This document shows, one piece after another, positions 8,134-9,485 of a stretch of 9,485 nucleotides of DNA. The position numbers and the translations under genes are program-made. The DNA is from JBDTMT01 sp033764095 (GTDB lineage Bacteria; Desulfobacterota; Binatia; HRBIN30; CADEER01): positions 1 to 9,485 of the forward strand of contig JANRJF010000230.1 of NCBI GenBank assembly GCA_033764095.1, in the 5' to 3' direction. The number at the start of each line of letters is the position of its first letter. The stretch's first letter is position 1. The notes under the pieces were generated by a model. The model searched no databases and had not been told where the DNA came from. It saw nothing but the letters and a program-made list of their open reading frames with translations.

Positions 8134-8550
8134 ATGACCTCTCCATTCCCGACACCGGTTCCCAATCCCGACAACCAGGGCTTCTGGGAGGCCTGCGCGC
8201 GCGGCGAGCTGCGCCTGCAGCGCTGTACGGCGTGCCGCGCCTGGCGGCATCATCCGCGGCCGCTGTGCCCGGCGTGCGGCAGCTTCGACTACGAGTGGGG
8301 GCTGGCGAGCGGCCGCGGCGTCGTGCACACCTTCACCATCGTGCACCGGCCGACGCTGCCGGCGTTCGAGGAGCGGCTGCCCTACAACGTCATCGTCGTA
8401 CGACTGGAGGAAGGGGTGTTCATGGTCAGCAACCTGGTCGGCGCCGACGCAAGTGCGCTGCGCATCGGCCTGCCGGTCGAGGTGGTCTTCGAGCCGCTCG
8501 ACATCGACATCACGCTGCCGAAGTTCCGGCCGCGCGCGGAGGTGGCGTGA
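8134..8550 (+). CDS. DUF35 zinc-ribbon/OB-fold acyl-CoA-binding protein
   Basis: A 138-residue protein of the DUF35 type, usually the partner of a thiolase-like protein. Residues 13-27 (DNQGFWEACARGELR) match the family's N-terminal helix. A rubredoxin-like zinc ribbon follows with C31-x2-C34 and C45-x2-C48. Residues about 55-130 form the OB fold, with GRGVVHTFTIVHRP and LPYNVIVVRLEEG. In Ltp2-ChsH2 and BbsAB complexes such subunits help bind the CoA ester and are needed for activity. Here the preceding gene encodes the matching thiolase-like subunit, with a 90-bp gap occupied by an inverted repeat. GAAGG at 8120-8124 supports ATG 8134. The TGA overlaps the GTG start of the next gene. Confidence 0.88.
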   Translation: MTSPFPTPVPNPDNQGFWEACARGELRLQRCTACRAWRHHPRPLCPACGSFDYEWGLASGRGVVHTFTIVHRPTLPAFEERLPYNVIVVRLEEGVFMVSNLVGADASALRIGLPVEVVFEPLDIDITLPKFRPRAEVA

Positions 8551-9158
8551 GCTCGCGTGTCGCGCTGGCCGCCCTCGCGCTGCTGGCGCTCGCCGGCGCG
8601 GCCCGCGCCGACGACGGCGTCGCGGCGCGGGTCAACGGCACGCCGATCAGCACCGCGATGGTCAATCAGGTGGTGAAAGGCGCGATCAGCGGCCGGCCGC
8701 AGCCGCCGAGCAGCGAGGAGATCGCCAAGCTCAGTGACGCGGCGCTCGACTCGCTGATCGATCTCGAGCTGCTGGCGCAGGCCGCGCAGGCGCGCGGCAT
8801 CACGGTGAGCGACGCGCAGGTCGATGCCGAGATCGCCAGGCAGAAGGCCAAGTTCGCCAGCGCCGCCGACTACGACAAGGCGATGGCGGCGAGCGGCCTC
8901 ACCGCCGCCGAGCTGCGCACCGATACGCGCAAGACGCTGCAGGTCAACCAGCTGCTCGACACCGTGGTGTGGAAGAACGTGACGATCTCGCCCGAGCAGG
9001 TGCGCGCCTACTACGACCAGCACAAGGATCAGCTCGGCGGCAAGACCTTCGACGCCATCCGCCCGGCGATCGAACGCGCCCTGCTGGAGGACGCGCGCGA
9101 CACCGCACAGCGCCGCTACGTGGATGAACTGCGCAGCAAGGCGAAGATCGAGAAGTAG
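8547..9158 (+). CDS. SurA-N-like periplasmic chaperone without parvulin domain
   Basis: A 203-residue exported protein. It starts with a signal peptide (hydrophobic VALAALALLALAG, cleavage after ARA near residue 21). The rest matches the N-terminal chaperone module of SurA/PpiC-type proteins: VAARVNGTPIS (25-35), then helices including LIDLELLAQAAQARGI (70-85), DAQVDAEIARQKAKF and YYDQHKDQL (155-163). It finishes with the helix FDAIRPAIERALLEDA...YVDELRSKAKIEK. In full-length relatives a peptidyl-prolyl isomerase domain sits between the YYDxHK segment and this last helix; here only a few residues (GGKT) join them, so isomerase activity is not expected. It probably binds unfolded outer-membrane or periplasmic proteins. 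GTG 8547 overlaps the DUF35 stop (GTGA), with GGAGG four bases upstream, so the two are translationally coupled. Its link with lipid-CoA genes is unexplained. Confidence 0.82.
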   Translation: MSSRVALAALALLALAGAARADDGVAARVNGTPISTAMVNQVVKGAISGRPQPPSSEEIAKLSDAALDSLIDLELLAQAAQARGITVSDAQVDAEIARQKAKFASAADYDKAMAASGLTAAELRTDTRKTLQVNQLLDTVVWKNVTISPEQVRAYYDQHKDQLGGKTFDAIRPAIERALLEDARDTAQRRYVDELRSKAKIEK

Positions 9159-9211
9159 GTTGCTAGGTTGTTGGTGTTACCTAGCACCTAACAACCTGCT
9201 TCTCGCAACCT
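9157..9211. repeat. Nested inverted repeats of GGTTGCTAGGTTGTT type between convergent genes
   Basis: Three inverted pairs overlap here: AGGTTGC (9157-9163) / GCAACCT (9205-9211), GCTAGGT (9162-9168) / ACCTAGC (9179-9185) and AGGTTGTT (9165-9172) / AACAACCT (9190-9197). They lie between the stop of the SurA-like gene and the stop of the minus-strand thiolase, so the structure could end both transcripts. The unit resembles repeat families seen between genes elsewhere, and no T-run is present. Confidence 0.6.
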
Positions 9212-9214
9212 GCC

Positions 9215-9485
9215 TCAGACCCGTTCCAACAGGTGAATCACGCACACGCTGCCGCCGCCCATCATGTGGCAGAGGCCGAGGCGCGGCAGGTCGCCGTTCT
9301 TGCGCTTCACCTGGCGCTTGCCGGCCTCGCCGCGCAGTTGCAGCGTCGTCTCCCAGATCTGCGCCAGGCCGGTGGGGCCGCCCGGGTGACCACGAGAGAT
9401 GAGTCCGCCGTCGGTGGAGAACGCCGGCAACGAGCCGCCGATCTCGAAGGCGCCCTCGTCGATGTACTTCTCGGCCTCGCCGGTC
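9215..9485 (-). CDS. C-terminal part of a thiolase family protein
   Basis: Eighty-nine residues are visible on the minus strand before the stop at 9217-9215; the gene continues beyond the window edge. The fragment contains FSTDGGLISRGHPGGPTGLA, where His of GHPxGPTG is the usual catalytic histidine of thiolases. It ends with GLCHMMGGGSVCVIHLLERV, where the Cys before HMMGGG matches the second catalytic cysteine position. So this thiolase or SCP2-thiolase-type protein looks catalytically intact in the part shown, unlike the thiolase-like protein at 6856-8043. It most likely acts in acyl-CoA degradation or lipid transfer, but the substrate cannot be told. It converges with the SurA-like gene and is therefore a separate transcription unit. 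Confidence 0.9.
   Translation of the reverse strand, partial: TGEAEKYIDEGAFEIGGSLPAFSTDGGLISRGHPGGPTGLAQIWETTLQLRGEAGKRQVKRKNGDLPRLGLCHMMGGGSVCVIHLLERV

Noticed and set aside
5767..8346. An 859-codon open frame on the minus strand
   Set aside because: Only its last 117 codons (the ferredoxin) have a ribosome site and family motifs. The rest is antisense to the thiolase-like gene and the spacer and is low-complexity Arg/Ala/His, as expected in high-GC DNA.

Overview
The window is GC-rich (roughly 70% by eye), gene-dense bacterial DNA with no phage, plasmid or transposase genes. The gene content suggests an uncultured soil or sediment bacterium with a large genome: thiolase-like and DUF35 lipid-CoA genes, a heavy-metal pump, secreted proteins with Thr-Pro-rich linkers, and several families of intergenic palindromic repeats. 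A Binatota/Desulfobacterota-like or other deltaproteobacterial-grade lineage is plausible, but this is inference from style of gene content, not from a marker gene.

Layout. 1-108: C-terminal end of a SnoaL-like protein. 118-165: a perfect 24-bp tandem duplication. 239-2635: a Cu(I)-type P1B ATPase with an unusual cysteine-rich N-terminus (a YHS domain plus two HMBD motifs). 2646-2759: a nested palindromic repeat that runs into the start of an MFS transporter (about 2750-3967). 3968-4167: a leader with a direct repeat and a hairpin. 4168-5736: three tandem, tightly spaced genes for small secreted paralogues with four conserved cysteines. I do not recognise this family. 5741-5764: a hairpin between convergent genes. 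5767-6120 (minus): a ferredoxin of predicted [3Fe-4S][4Fe-4S] type. 6121-6855: a 735-bp spacer between divergent genes, rich in palindromes. 6856-8550: a thiolase-like protein without a recognisable nucleophilic cysteine, followed by a DUF35 zinc-ribbon/OB-fold partner. 8547-9158: a SurA-N-like periplasmic chaperone that lacks the parvulin domain and overlaps the DUF35 gene by four bases. 9215-9485 (minus): the C-terminal end of a second thiolase family protein that keeps the usual catalytic His and Cys motifs.

How the parts may work together. The copper ATPase and MFS transporter are both membrane exporters or transporters in the same direction and may form a detoxification pair. The thiolase-like/DUF35 pair resembles two-component systems such as Ltp2-ChsH2(DUF35) aldolase (steroid side chain) or BbsAB thiolase, so acyl-CoA C-C bond cleavage is likely. 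The ferredoxin transcribed divergently from it may supply electrons to an oxidation step of such a pathway, but nothing in the window proves this.

The most novel element is the three-gene cassette of secreted four-cysteine proteins (4168-5736). Its internal spacing (10 bp, then a 4-bp ATGA overlap) indicates one translation-coupled operon, and the paralogues have diverged in their N-terminal regions: plain signal peptide, long basic n-region, and a signal peptide plus Thr-Pro-rich stalk.
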